From Collinsella aerofaciens (GTDB lineage Bacteria > Actinomycetota > Coriobacteriia > Coriobacteriales > Coriobacteriaceae): a DNA stretch of 64,000 nucleotides. The notes under the pieces are model-generated. The model was given only the letters and a program-made list of their open reading frames with translations, had not been told where the DNA came from and did no database searches. Of the stretch, positions 51,540 to 59,292 are shown piece by piece. The stretch is from the NCBI RefSeq assembly GCF_015546965.1, contig NZ_JADMUF010000011.1:1-64000 (forward strand). The letters are read 5' to 3'. Each line of letters starts with the position of its first letter. The stretch's first letter is position 1. The translations under genes and the position numbers were made by a program.

Positions 51540-53675
51540 GTGGCAAAAAAGCCTCAGCACGCTCAGAACAACCAGCGCAGTCAGCAGGGCAAACAGGGCC
51601 AGCAGCAAAAGCGCGGCGGTAAGGCGCAGGGTGGGCACACCACGCATACCCCAGCAGCGCTCACACGCCCCTGGCGCCCGGGCCGCGATAAGTTCCTCCC
51701 CGTCAGTCGTGCCGACATGGATGCGCGCGGTTGGGACCAGTGCGACTTTGTCTACATCTGCGGCGACGCCTACGTGGACCACCCTAGCTTTGGTATGGCC
51801 ATCGTCAGCCGCGTGCTCGACGCGCACGGCTACAAAGTGGGCATTATCTGCCAACCCGACTGGACTGACCCCGCCAGCATCACGGTGCTCGGCGAGCCAC
51901 GCCTGGGCTTTCTCGTCAGTGCCGGTAACATGGACTCTATGGTCAACCACTATTCGGTGACCAAGCACCGCCGCCACACCGACGCCTATACTCCCGGTGG
52001 CGAGGAGGGACACCGCCCCAATCGTGCCGTCACGGTCTACGGCAACCTCATCCGCCAGACGTTTAAGGACGCCCCCATCATTATCGGCGGCATCGAGGCA
52101 AGTCTGCGTCGCCTGGCCCACTACGACTACTGGCAGGACAAGCTCAAGCGCTCGGTGCTGCTCGACTCGGGCGCCGACATCCTCATCTACGGCATGGGCG
52201 AGCACGCGATCGTCGAGATCGCCGACGCGCTCGACGCCGGACTGCCCATCAATCAGATTACCTATATCAACGGCACCGTTTACCGCACGAGCTCGCTCGA
52301 CGAGGTCTACGACTACGACCTGCTGCCCAGCTGGGACGACCTTGCCGCCGACAAGCTCAACTACGCGCGCAGCTTTAACGTGCAGCAGCAGAATATGGAC
52401 CCCATCACCGGACATCGCCTGGTAGAGCCCTACCCCAGCAGCGTCTATGTGGTGCAGAACCCGCCGTCGGCGACACTCACCACCGACGAGATGGACGAGG
52501 TGGCCGAACTCCCCTACGCACGCGATTGGCATCCCGATTACGACGCGGCGGGCGGCGTGCCGGCCTTTGCCGAGATCAAGTTTTCCATTAGCTCCAACCG
52601 CGGCTGTTTTGGCGAGTGCTCGTTTTGCGCCCTCACCTTCCACCAGGGACGCGTGCTGCAGATGCGCAGCCACGACTCGATCATGCGCGAGGCCGAGCTG
52701 CTCACGCACGACCCCGAGTTTAAGGGCTACATCAACGACGTGGGTGGACCGACGGCCAACTTTAGCCGTCCCGCCTGCGACAAGCAGCTCAAGCACGGCG
52801 TATGCAAGAACAAACGCTGCCTGTGGCCGAGCGTATGCAAGAACATGGTGGTCGACGAGAGCGGCTACACGCAGCTGTTGCGCGACCTGCGCCAGCTGCC
52901 GGGTGTCAAGAAGGTCTTTGTCCGCAGTGGCATCCGCTTTGACTACACCATGGCCGATGCCTCGGACGAGTTTTTGCGCGAGCTGCTGGAACACCATGTC
53001 TCGGGCCAGCTGCGCGTAGCGCCCGAGCACGTGAGCGATGCAGTGCTGTCCGTGATGGGCAAGCCGAGCCGCGCCGTCTACGATGCGTTCTGCCGTAAAT
53101 TTGAACGCTTGAACCGCGAATACGGACTCAAGCAGTACGTGGTGCCGTATCTGATCTCGAGCCACCCCGGCTCGACCATGAAGGAAGCCGTGGACCTTGC
53201 CGAGGCCGTGCGCGACATGGGCTATATGCCCGAGCAGGTGCAGGACTTCTACCCCACGCCGTCCACCATGTCGACGTGCATGTACTACACCGGCGTGGAC
53301 CCGCGCACCATGGAGCCGATCTACGTGGCGCGCGACCCGCACGAGAAGGCCATGCAGCGCGCACTCATCCAGTATCGCAAGCCCGAGAACTACAAACTGG
53401 TGCGCGAGGCACTGGAAAAGGCCGGCCGCCGCGATCTGATCGGCTACACCAAGCATTGCCTGATTCGTCCCGTGCCCCCGCGCCCGGGCGAGACGTCTGC
53501 TGGCGGCGGACACGGCACCGGCAAGAAGGGCGGCAAGACCCACGGTGGCGCCGCCGGCAAGGGACCCAAGGGTAGCAAGGGCCACGGCGGCATGTCGCGT
53601 GCGCAGAACACCGCAGGCCGCAACCGCGCAGCTCAGGGGCGTCAGGGCGCCAACGGCGGCGGACGCCGCAACTAG
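51540..53675 (+). CDS. YgiQ-family radical SAM protein
   Basis: 711 residues. Radical-SAM cluster motif CFGECSFC in the middle (SISSNRGCFGECSFCALTFHQ), a B12-binding-like N-terminal region (GYKVGIICQPDWTDPASI) and the typical EHVSDAVLSVMGKPS. Family enzymes (UPF0313) have no settled reaction. A Gln/Lys/Gly-rich N-terminus of 35 residues and a Gly/Lys/Arg-rich C-terminal tail of 60 residues are probably disordered, nucleic-acid-friendly extensions. The start is GTG at 51540, with GGGAGG at four bases. The end overlaps the convergent CPBP gene by four bases. Confidence 0.9.
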   Translation: MAKKPQHAQNNQRSQQGKQGQQQKRGGKAQGGHTTHTPAALTRPWRPGRDKFLPVSRADMDARGWDQCDFVYICGDAYVDHPSFGMAIVSRVLDAHGYKVGIICQPDWTDPASITVLGEPRLGFLVSAGNMDSMVNHYSVTKHRRHTDAYTPGGEEGHRPNRAVTVYGNLIRQTFKDAPIIIGGIEASLRRLAHYDYWQDKLKRSVLLDSGADILIYGMGEHAIVEIADALDAGLPINQITYINGTVYRTSSLDEVYDYDLLPSWDDLAADKLNYARSFNVQQQNMDPITGHRLVEPYPSSVYVVQNPPSATLTTDEMDEVAELPYARDWHPDYDAAGGVPAFAEIKFSISSNRGCFGECSFCALTFHQGRVLQMRSHDSIMREAELLTHDPEFKGYINDVGGPTANFSRPACDKQLKHGVCKNKRCLWPSVCKNMVVDESGYTQLLRDLRQLPGVKKVFVRSGIRFDYTMADASDEFLRELLEHHVSGQLRVAPEHVSDAVLSVMGKPSRAVYDAFCRKFERLNREYGLKQYVVPYLISSHPGSTMKEAVDLAEAVRDMGYMPEQVQDFYPTPSTMSTCMYYTGVDPRTMEPIYVARDPHEKAMQRALIQYRKPENYKLVREALEKAGRRDLIGYTKHCLIRPVPPRPGETSAGGGHGTGKKGGKTHGGAAGKGPKGSKGHGGMSRAQNTAGRNRAAQGRQGANGGGRRN

Positions 53676-54583
53676 GGCAGCGGTGCGCTCGCTGCGTCCA
53701 TCCCACACACGTGGCGCAGCGAGCGCATTGCCTCAACGAGGATGACGCCGGCGATAGCGACCGTAATTGCCACGTCGAGCGGCGTGTTCACAAACCACAG
53801 CAGGCCCATGAGGTACGACCCGGCGTTAAAGGCAAAGTGCAGCAGTATCGTGTAGCGAAGCTTTCCGGTCGTCACGAGCACCCAGCCAAAAATGAGGCCG
53901 GCAGCGCCCGCATAGCAGCCCTGCACCCAGTTCATGTGCATAAAGCCGAAGACCGCCGCCTGCAGCACGATTGCCGCGGCGACGCCCCAGGTGCTCGGGG
54001 CCGCCCAGGGCACTATGGCGCCGTCTTGCGCGTTCGCGCGGCGCCGACGCTTCCAGAGCGGACGGCACTGTGGATTAAACGCTCGGAGCGAAAACTCGAA
54101 GATGATGCCGCGCACCAGCAACTCTTCGCAAAATGGCGCGCCAATCACCGTGGTCAGAACGGCCAGATAGCTGGTGTCGCCCATGCCTGTTTCCTCGACA
54201 AGCTCGCTGTAGTCGGCCGCCGCCTCGGGCAGCAGCGACAGCACGGCGTCGCATAGGTAGCTAATTACCACCTGCATGGATAGACCGATCACGACAACGC
54301 AGGCGATGCGCTTCCATGCCGCGCTTGCTCCCCCACCGAGCGGGCGCTCGCCTTGCCGGCGCGCCATGAAGGAGCGGGACCACAGATAACGCCACCACAG
54401 CAGCGCCATCAAAAATGAAGCCGTCTGAGCGGCAGCCTGAAACCATTGGATATCGAGATTGTCGATCGGATAGCCCGTCAGCGCCGACACGGCATCGAGA
54501 ACAGAAAACAGAACCACGCTCAGGGCTATATCGGCAGCGACAACGCCAAAACAGGCAAGCGCCCACGCTATCGCATTGAGCAT
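53672..54583 (-). CDS. CPBP-family intramembrane glutamic protease
   Basis: 303 residues, about eight membrane helices. The active-site motifs are complete: CEELLVRGIIFE (EExxxR), FGFMHMNW (FxxxH) and LHFAFNAG (HxxxN). Such Abi/CPBP proteases cleave substrates in the membrane; in bacteria some protect bacteriocin producers or process peptides. A charged insert (KRRRRANAQDG) lies between two helices. I start at the ATG at 54583; the ATG at 54610 would add nine residues encoded inside a repeat element. A relB-like gene lies upstream. Confidence 0.85.
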   Translation of the reverse strand: MLNAIAWALACFGVVAADIALSVVLFSVLDAVSALTGYPIDNLDIQWFQAAAQTASFLMALLWWRYLWSRSFMARRQGERPLGGGASAAWKRIACVVVIGLSMQVVISYLCDAVLSLLPEAAADYSELVEETGMGDTSYLAVLTTVIGAPFCEELLVRGIIFEFSLRAFNPQCRPLWKRRRRANAQDGAIVPWAAPSTWGVAAAIVLQAAVFGFMHMNWVQGCYAGAAGLIFGWVLVTTGKLRYTILLHFAFNAGSYLMGLLWFVNTPLDVAITVAIAGVILVEAMRSLRHVCGMDAASAPLP

Positions 54584-54599
54584 GCCGGCCCCATCCCGA

Positions 54600-54653
54600 C
54601 GACTAGTCATTGGGGACGTTCTTTAACGACTAGTTGTTGGGGACAGTCTTTAC
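54600..54653. repeat. Tandem 27-base repeats with TTGGGGAC core
   Basis: Units CGACTAGTCATTGGGGACG... (54600-54626) and CGACTAGTTGTTGGGGACA... (54627-54653) match at 22 of 27 positions. They encode the end of the RelB-like protein on the minus strand. Confidence 0.85.
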
Positions 54654-54828
54654 CAAAGGCCCCGTTGGGCGAGATGTCGAACGGGAAGGTGCCGCAGCGA
54701 TTGAAGGCGGCGATGAACATGCGGATGGCGTTGGACGGCGTGGTGCCCACGAGCTGAGTTGCCGCCGCGAAGGCCGCCTTTTCCTCGGGCAAGACCTTCG
54801 CGACAACCGGGGTCATGTGTTCTGCCAT
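54607..54828 (-). CDS. RelB/DinJ-family antitoxin, C-terminus formed by a repeat element
   Basis: 73 residues. The ribbon-helix-helix start (VVAKVLPEEKAAFAAATQLVG, TTPSNAIRMFIAAF) and the following strand region match RelB/DinJ antitoxins. The last residues (about 15, KDCPQQLVVKERPQ and stop) are encoded by the 54600-54653 tandem repeat, so the natural C-terminus, which wraps the toxin, may be replaced. No toxin gene follows; a CPBP protease does. AAGGAAG precedes the ATG at 54828. An operator-like repeat lies upstream. It may be an orphan repressor. Confidence 0.75.
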   Translation of the reverse strand: MAEHMTPVVAKVLPEEKAAFAAATQLVGTTPSNAIRMFIAAFNRCGTFPFDISPNGAFGKDCPQQLVVKERPQ

Positions 54829-54941
54829 GGCGCTTCCTTTTTGAAACGACGGTGGTGCGGATAGATGCGGGCCGCGCGGCTGGGCGACGGGCTGTGAAGG
54901 CAACCCGATTGGCCCGCATCTGGAGTTTGTTCTACGGCGTT

Positions 54942-54967
54942 GGTATTACTTGGTATTCCTAAGTATT
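54942..54967 (-). promoter_or_regulatory. Operator-like repeats, 10-bp phased, upstream of relB-like gene
   Basis: GGTATT, GGTATT and AGTATT start at 54942, 54952 and 54962, exactly one helical turn apart, as expected for cooperative ribbon-helix-helix binding. On the minus strand TATTCT (near 54980) may be a -10 box. Confidence 0.5.
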
Positions 54968-55042
54968 ACCCCGCAGATAGAATACCATACCCGACCCCAT
55001 GGGGACGGAGGAAAACGAATCATTTTGTTGCTGAGTTAGTAT

Positions 55043-56419
55043 TTAGAGCGTGATGATGTCCGAGATATCGAGGGCCTGAGCGTCGGCGACATCGTGCGTG
55101 GCAAGCAAGAGCGTGCGGCTGTCGAGCAGGTCGAGCACAGCCTCGGCCGTCGCATCGCGCGCGGAGGCGTCCAGGCCGGTAAAGGGCTCATCCAGAATGA
55201 CGGCACAGCCACCACACAGCAGGGCTCGAGCGATCTCGACGCGACGGCGCTGCCCGCCCGAAAGCTCAGCCACACGAGCATGAACATCGACCCCCGGCAC
55301 CAGCAGGCGCAGCAGGGCCGCAGCGCTCGAGGCGTCCACGCGTGCATCGGCGCACACCAGCACGTTATCCAGGGCAGAAGCATCCTCGACTAGGCGCACA
55401 TCCTGAAACACCATGGAACACGGCGCGCATTCCCCCGCAGCCAGCGCAAGCAACGTCGACTTGCCCACACCCGAGGCGCCCATCACGCAGGTGCGCCCAC
55501 CGGCGGGTACACAGAGCACCAGTCCGTCGAGCGCCGGCGCCCAGGGCGCGCGATCGCCCACGGCAAGCGCAAGCTCCGCTGCAGCGCCATCGCTCGCAGC
55601 CCCCGCACGCCCGCGGCCACCGCGCCCATACGCCCGCACGGCAGTACGCCACGCCACGGGCCCCGAAGCCCGCAGCAACCACACCAGCACGCGCTCGCAT
55701 GCCCACGATGCTGCCACGACCAGCACGGTCCACGCCAGCAGGTCAGCCGTCTCGATGAGCAGTTTCGCCTGATAGATGCGCTCGCCCACGGTGCCCGCCG
55801 CCATGCCGATCAACTCCGCCGCCACGCCGGCCTTCCAGCTCATGCCAATCACGGCGCGGGCACACGAAAGCACAAACGGCAGGACCTCGCGCCAGGTATG
55901 GGCGCAAAACAGACGCCAACCCCGCACGCCATGCAGACGAAACATCTGCTCCAGCGGCTTATCCGCTTGCGTCAAGCCCTCGACCAGTGAGAAATACACG
56001 CCCGGCAGTGCCATCAAAAAGACTGCGGCGATACTCACGCGCGCCGACCCCAGCCAAATGAGCAGCAGGACCACCACGCAGGCGACCGGCGTCGCCTTAA
56101 CAAACGAAAGCGCCGGTGCCACCAAGCGGGCAAACGTCAGCGACCGCACCGAGGCTCCCGCCATCACGCCGCCGCACGCCGCGGCAAGCGCCAGCCCACC
56201 CAAGATTCGCGCGCCTGAGCCCACCAGAATCGCCCATGTACCGGCATCGCATACTAGCCGCAGCAACGCCACCGCAACAGTGCCTGGCCCCGGCAAAATC
56301 AACGGCTGCGCCACCAGTGCCGCTGCAAAGACCCACACGGCAAGCCAAAAGGCGGCAACGGCACCTGCTGCCGTCACCGCCTTCATACGCTCTGTCATTT
56401 GTCGAGCAAACGCACGCAC
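55043..56419 (-). CDS. ABC importer with permease and ATPase fused in one chain
   Basis: 458 residues. The N-terminal 250 are a six-helix permease of the SsuC/TauC type, with the EAA-like loop QADKPLEQMFRLHGVRGWRLF and THTWREVLPFV. The C-terminal 175 are an ABC ATPase: Walker A GASGVGKSTLLAL, Q-loop VFQDVRLVEDASALDNVL, signature LSGGQRRRVEIARALL and Walker B CAVILDEPFTGLD. The ATPase is shorter than the usual 240 residues, but the core motifs are all there. Start is GTG at 56419 with GGAG at six bases, which overlaps the stop of the binding-protein gene. Last gene of a four-gene operon. Confidence 0.88.
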   Translation of the reverse strand: MRAFARQMTERMKAVTAAGAVAAFWLAVWVFAAALVAQPLILPGPGTVAVALLRLVCDAGTWAILVGSGARILGGLALAAACGGVMAGASVRSLTFARLVAPALSFVKATPVACVVVLLLIWLGSARVSIAAVFLMALPGVYFSLVEGLTQADKPLEQMFRLHGVRGWRLFCAHTWREVLPFVLSCARAVIGMSWKAGVAAELIGMAAGTVGERIYQAKLLIETADLLAWTVLVVAASWACERVLVWLLRASGPVAWRTAVRAYGRGGRGRAGAASDGAAAELALAVGDRAPWAPALDGLVLCVPAGGRTCVMGASGVGKSTLLALAAGECAPCSMVFQDVRLVEDASALDNVLVCADARVDASSAAALLRLLVPGVDVHARVAELSGGQRRRVEIARALLCGGCAVILDEPFTGLDASARDATAEAVLDLLDSRTLLLATHDVADAQALDISDIITL

Positions 56420-56422
56420 GGG

Positions 56423-57478
56423 CTACTCCATGTAGTAGAAATCGTTAGCCGGGAGCTTGCCGCCCACGGCGCTCGGGTCCGCATCGGCCAGCACCTGCAG
56501 GTACCCACCGAGCGCGGCCTTCATATCCTTCCCCGTCTGACACACGAGCATGCACCCGGGAATCGCCTTTTCGGCAATCGTGGCGTTATCCACGATGCCT
56601 GCATCGACCACGGCCTGAGCCCAGTCCGCCGGCGCCGCATTGACGGCCTTCACGCTCGCCGCATGGCAGCTCAAGAACTCCGCCACGGCCTCGGGATGTT
56701 CCTCGGCAAACGCGCGGCGCACCACGGTCACGCCCGTCAGCAGGCGCGAGCCCGTGTCTCCCGCCAGCTCGTCCCACACATCGGTCAGGCTCACCGGTGC
56801 CGACAGCTTGCCCTCGCTCTTGGCGATGGCCGCCGTCTTGAACGGCTCGGGTAGCACGCCCACGGCAGTCGGGTCGGCAAGCAGGGCCGAGAGCACCTCG
56901 GTGGGCTCGCTCTTAAACTCGAGCGTCACCTGGCCGGTCAGGCCCGCGCGCTCCAGCAGGAAGTTCATGACGTACTCTGGCGTGGTGCCCTTGCCCGTCA
57001 TGTAGACGGTGCGACCCGCCAGATCGCCAAACGAGGCCACATTCGCGTCGCCCGTCACAACGTTCAGCACACCCAGCGTGTTGATGTCGATGACCTGCAC
57101 CGCGCCCTCGGTCTTGTTGTAGAGTACGCTCGCCACGTTGGCGGGTACCAGGACAATGTCGATATCGCCCTGAATGACCTTGGGCACAATCTCATCGGCG
57201 GCAGTATTCATCGCAAAGTCGAACTCATTGTCCGTCTCGCCATCGGCCGCCCGGTCCATAAACTGCACCAGACCAATCGAGGTCGGCCCCTTGAGCGAGG
57301 CGACGTGCACCTCGACCGGCTCTGCAGCAGCACCGGCGCCGTCCGTGGCAGCCGAGCCCGCGGCGGACCCGGCACCGGCAGCCCCGCCGCCACAGCCCGC
57401 GAGCGCAAGCGACAGCGCGCCCGCGGCAAGCGCCGAGGCAAACCCCCGGCGCGACATCTCAACATCAAACGCGCGCAT
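56423..57478 (-). CDS. Substrate-binding lipoprotein of an ABC importer (NrtA/TauA class)
   Basis: 351 residues. Twin-arginine-like signal (EMSRRGFASALAAGALSLALAGC) with the lipobox LAGC, a Gly/Ala/Ser linker, then a two-lobe periplasmic-type fold (VHVASLKGPTSIGLVQFMDRA, IDIVLVPANVASVLYNKTEG, VYMTGKGTTPEYVMNFLLERAGL). It resembles NMT1/TauA-type binders of nitrate, sulfonate or pyrimidine precursors. The ATG at 57478 has GAGGGG eleven bases upstream, and the gene starts two bases after the hydrogenase stop. The ligand is unknown. Co-operon with the fused ABC protein. Confidence 0.85.
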   Translation of the reverse strand: MRAFDVEMSRRGFASALAAGALSLALAGCGGGAAGAGSAAGSAATDGAGAAAEPVEVHVASLKGPTSIGLVQFMDRAADGETDNEFDFAMNTAADEIVPKVIQGDIDIVLVPANVASVLYNKTEGAVQVIDINTLGVLNVVTGDANVASFGDLAGRTVYMTGKGTTPEYVMNFLLERAGLTGQVTLEFKSEPTEVLSALLADPTAVGVLPEPFKTAAIAKSEGKLSAPVSLTDVWDELAGDTGSRLLTGVTVVRRAFAEEHPEAVAEFLSCHAASVKAVNAAPADWAQAVVDAGIVDNATIAEKAIPGCMLVCQTGKDMKAALGGYLQVLADADPSAVGGKLPANDFYYME

Positions 57479-57480
57479 CG

Positions 57481-59292
57481 CTAGCACGTCCCCTCGTTAG
57501 GCATCGTCCATGCGTGATGGTCGGTATGCAGCAGCTCCTCGGCCAGCGGCGAGAGCGGCTCGCCCAAGAACTCGCTATAGCACGCCTGGACATCGGGATT
57601 CTCGTGCGAGAAGCGAATCTCGGCGTTCGCATCCAGGCCCCACAGCACCTGACCACGCTCGGCTGCCAGCTCGCAGCCGTCGTGGATGGGCTGACCGCCA
57701 CCACCGACGCAGCCGCCCGGGCACGCCATGACCTCGACGAAGTCATAGCCCACACGGCCGCCTCGAATCGCGTCGAGCAGGCGGGCGGCGTTGCCCAGCC
57801 CGTGCGCCACGGCGACGCGCACCTTGGTGCCATCGATATCGGCCACGGCCTCCTTCCAGCCGTCCAGGCCGCGCACGTCGGTAAAGAAATCGGCGTCGGG
57901 GTTCTTGCCCGTCACCAGGTAATAGGCCGAGCGCACGGCGGCCTCCATTACGCCGCCCGTGGCGCCAAAGATCACACCCGCGCCTGTGCCAAAGCCCAGC
58001 GGCGTATCGAGCGGCTCCTCAACCAGCGTGTCCACGCTCACGTGGCTCGCGCGGATCATGCGCACCATCTCGCGCACCGTCAGCGCAACGTCCACATCGG
58101 GTGCGCCGCCCTCGCCCACCATGCTCGGCAGCGCGCACTCGGCCTTCTTGGCCGTGCACGGCATAACGGACACCACGAACAGTCGCTCGGGCTCCACGCC
58201 CAGCACCTTGGCGTAGTAGGTCTTGGCGATGGCGCCGAACATCTGCTGCGGCGACTTGGACGTGGACAGGCTATCGACAAACTCCGGATAGCGCGCCTTC
58301 ACAAAGCGCACCCAGCCCGGGCAGCAGCTCGTAAACATGGGCCAGCCACGGCTATCGTCCTCACCCTTAGCGGCGGCACCCAGGCGCTCGAGCAGCTCGG
58401 AGCCCTCCTCCATAATGGTGAGATCAGCCGAGAAATCGGTGTCGAACACGTACTCAAAGCCAACGCGGCGCAGCGCGCAAGCCAGGCGCTCAACGGTGGC
58501 CTCCTCGCGCGGAATGCCGAGTTCCTCGCCCCAGGCGCTGCGCACGGCAGGCGCGATCTGCACCAGCACGATCTTGTCGGGATTAGCGAGCGCGTCAAAC
58601 ACAGTCTCGGTATCGTCGCGCTCGCGCAGTGCGCCCGTCGGACAATGCGTAATGCACTGGCCGCACGCGACGCAATCGGTCTTGCCGATCGGTGCGCGCC
58701 CGCGGGTACCCACGGCGGTATGCGTGGCGCGGTTGGTCAGGTCCCAAATCCCTAGGCCCTGCACGCTCTCGCACACCTTGATGCAGCGCATGCATTTAAT
58801 GCACTTGTCGTTTTCGCGGATGATGGGAAAATCGAAATCCCAGCCCTCGCCCGCCAAATGCCTTTGATACGGCAGATAGAAAATGCCCAGGTCGTTGGCG
58901 ATGGTCTGCAGGTTGCAGTTGCCGCTGCGCACGCAGCTCGTGCACTGCGAATCGTGCTGGGACAGCAGCAGCTGCACGTTGGTGCGACGGGCCTCGCGGG
59001 CCTTGGGGCTGTTGGTGTGGACCACCATGCCGTCGAGCACGTAGTTGTTGCAGGCGGCAACCAGCTGGTCGCAGCCCTCGACCTCGACCACGCACACGCG
59101 GCAGCCGCCGATTTCGTTTAGATCGCGCAGGTAGCACAGGGTAGGAATCTGGATGCCGACGGACTTGGCCGCATCCAAGATCGTGGTGTGCTCGGGCACC
59201 ACGACCTCGCAAGTATCGATCGTGAGCTTGACCATGTTGAGTGCTCCGCTTTCGGTGTTGTCGCTGACAGTGGGGTTGTTGAGCTCTACCAT
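57481..59292 (-). CDS. hydA: [FeFe] hydrogenase catalytic subunit
   Basis: 603 residues. N-terminal 2Fe-2S domain (CYLRDLNEIGGCRVC), the His-ligated 4Fe-4S site HDSQCTSCVRSGNC, two 4Fe-4S motifs CIKCMRCIKVC and CVACGQCITHC, then the H-cluster: TSCCPGWVRF (about 321-330), VMPCTAKKAE (about 376-385) and EVMACPGGCVGGGGQP. All catalytic Cys are present. It makes or uses H2 with electrons from the NAD(P)/ferredoxin partner. GGAGGA precedes the ATG at 59292, seven bases inside the end of the previous gene. Central gene of the operon. Confidence 0.95.
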   Translation of the reverse strand: MVELNNPTVSDNTESGALNMVKLTIDTCEVVVPEHTTILDAAKSVGIQIPTLCYLRDLNEIGGCRVCVVEVEGCDQLVAACNNYVLDGMVVHTNSPKAREARRTNVQLLLSQHDSQCTSCVRSGNCNLQTIANDLGIFYLPYQRHLAGEGWDFDFPIIRENDKCIKCMRCIKVCESVQGLGIWDLTNRATHTAVGTRGRAPIGKTDCVACGQCITHCPTGALRERDDTETVFDALANPDKIVLVQIAPAVRSAWGEELGIPREEATVERLACALRRVGFEYVFDTDFSADLTIMEEGSELLERLGAAAKGEDDSRGWPMFTSCCPGWVRFVKARYPEFVDSLSTSKSPQQMFGAIAKTYYAKVLGVEPERLFVVSVMPCTAKKAECALPSMVGEGGAPDVDVALTVREMVRMIRASHVSVDTLVEEPLDTPLGFGTGAGVIFGATGGVMEAAVRSAYYLVTGKNPDADFFTDVRGLDGWKEAVADIDGTKVRVAVAHGLGNAARLLDAIRGGRVGYDFVEVMACPGGCVGGGGQPIHDGCELAAERGQVLWGLDANAEIRFSHENPDVQACYSEFLGEPLSPLAEELLHTDHHAWTMPNEGTC

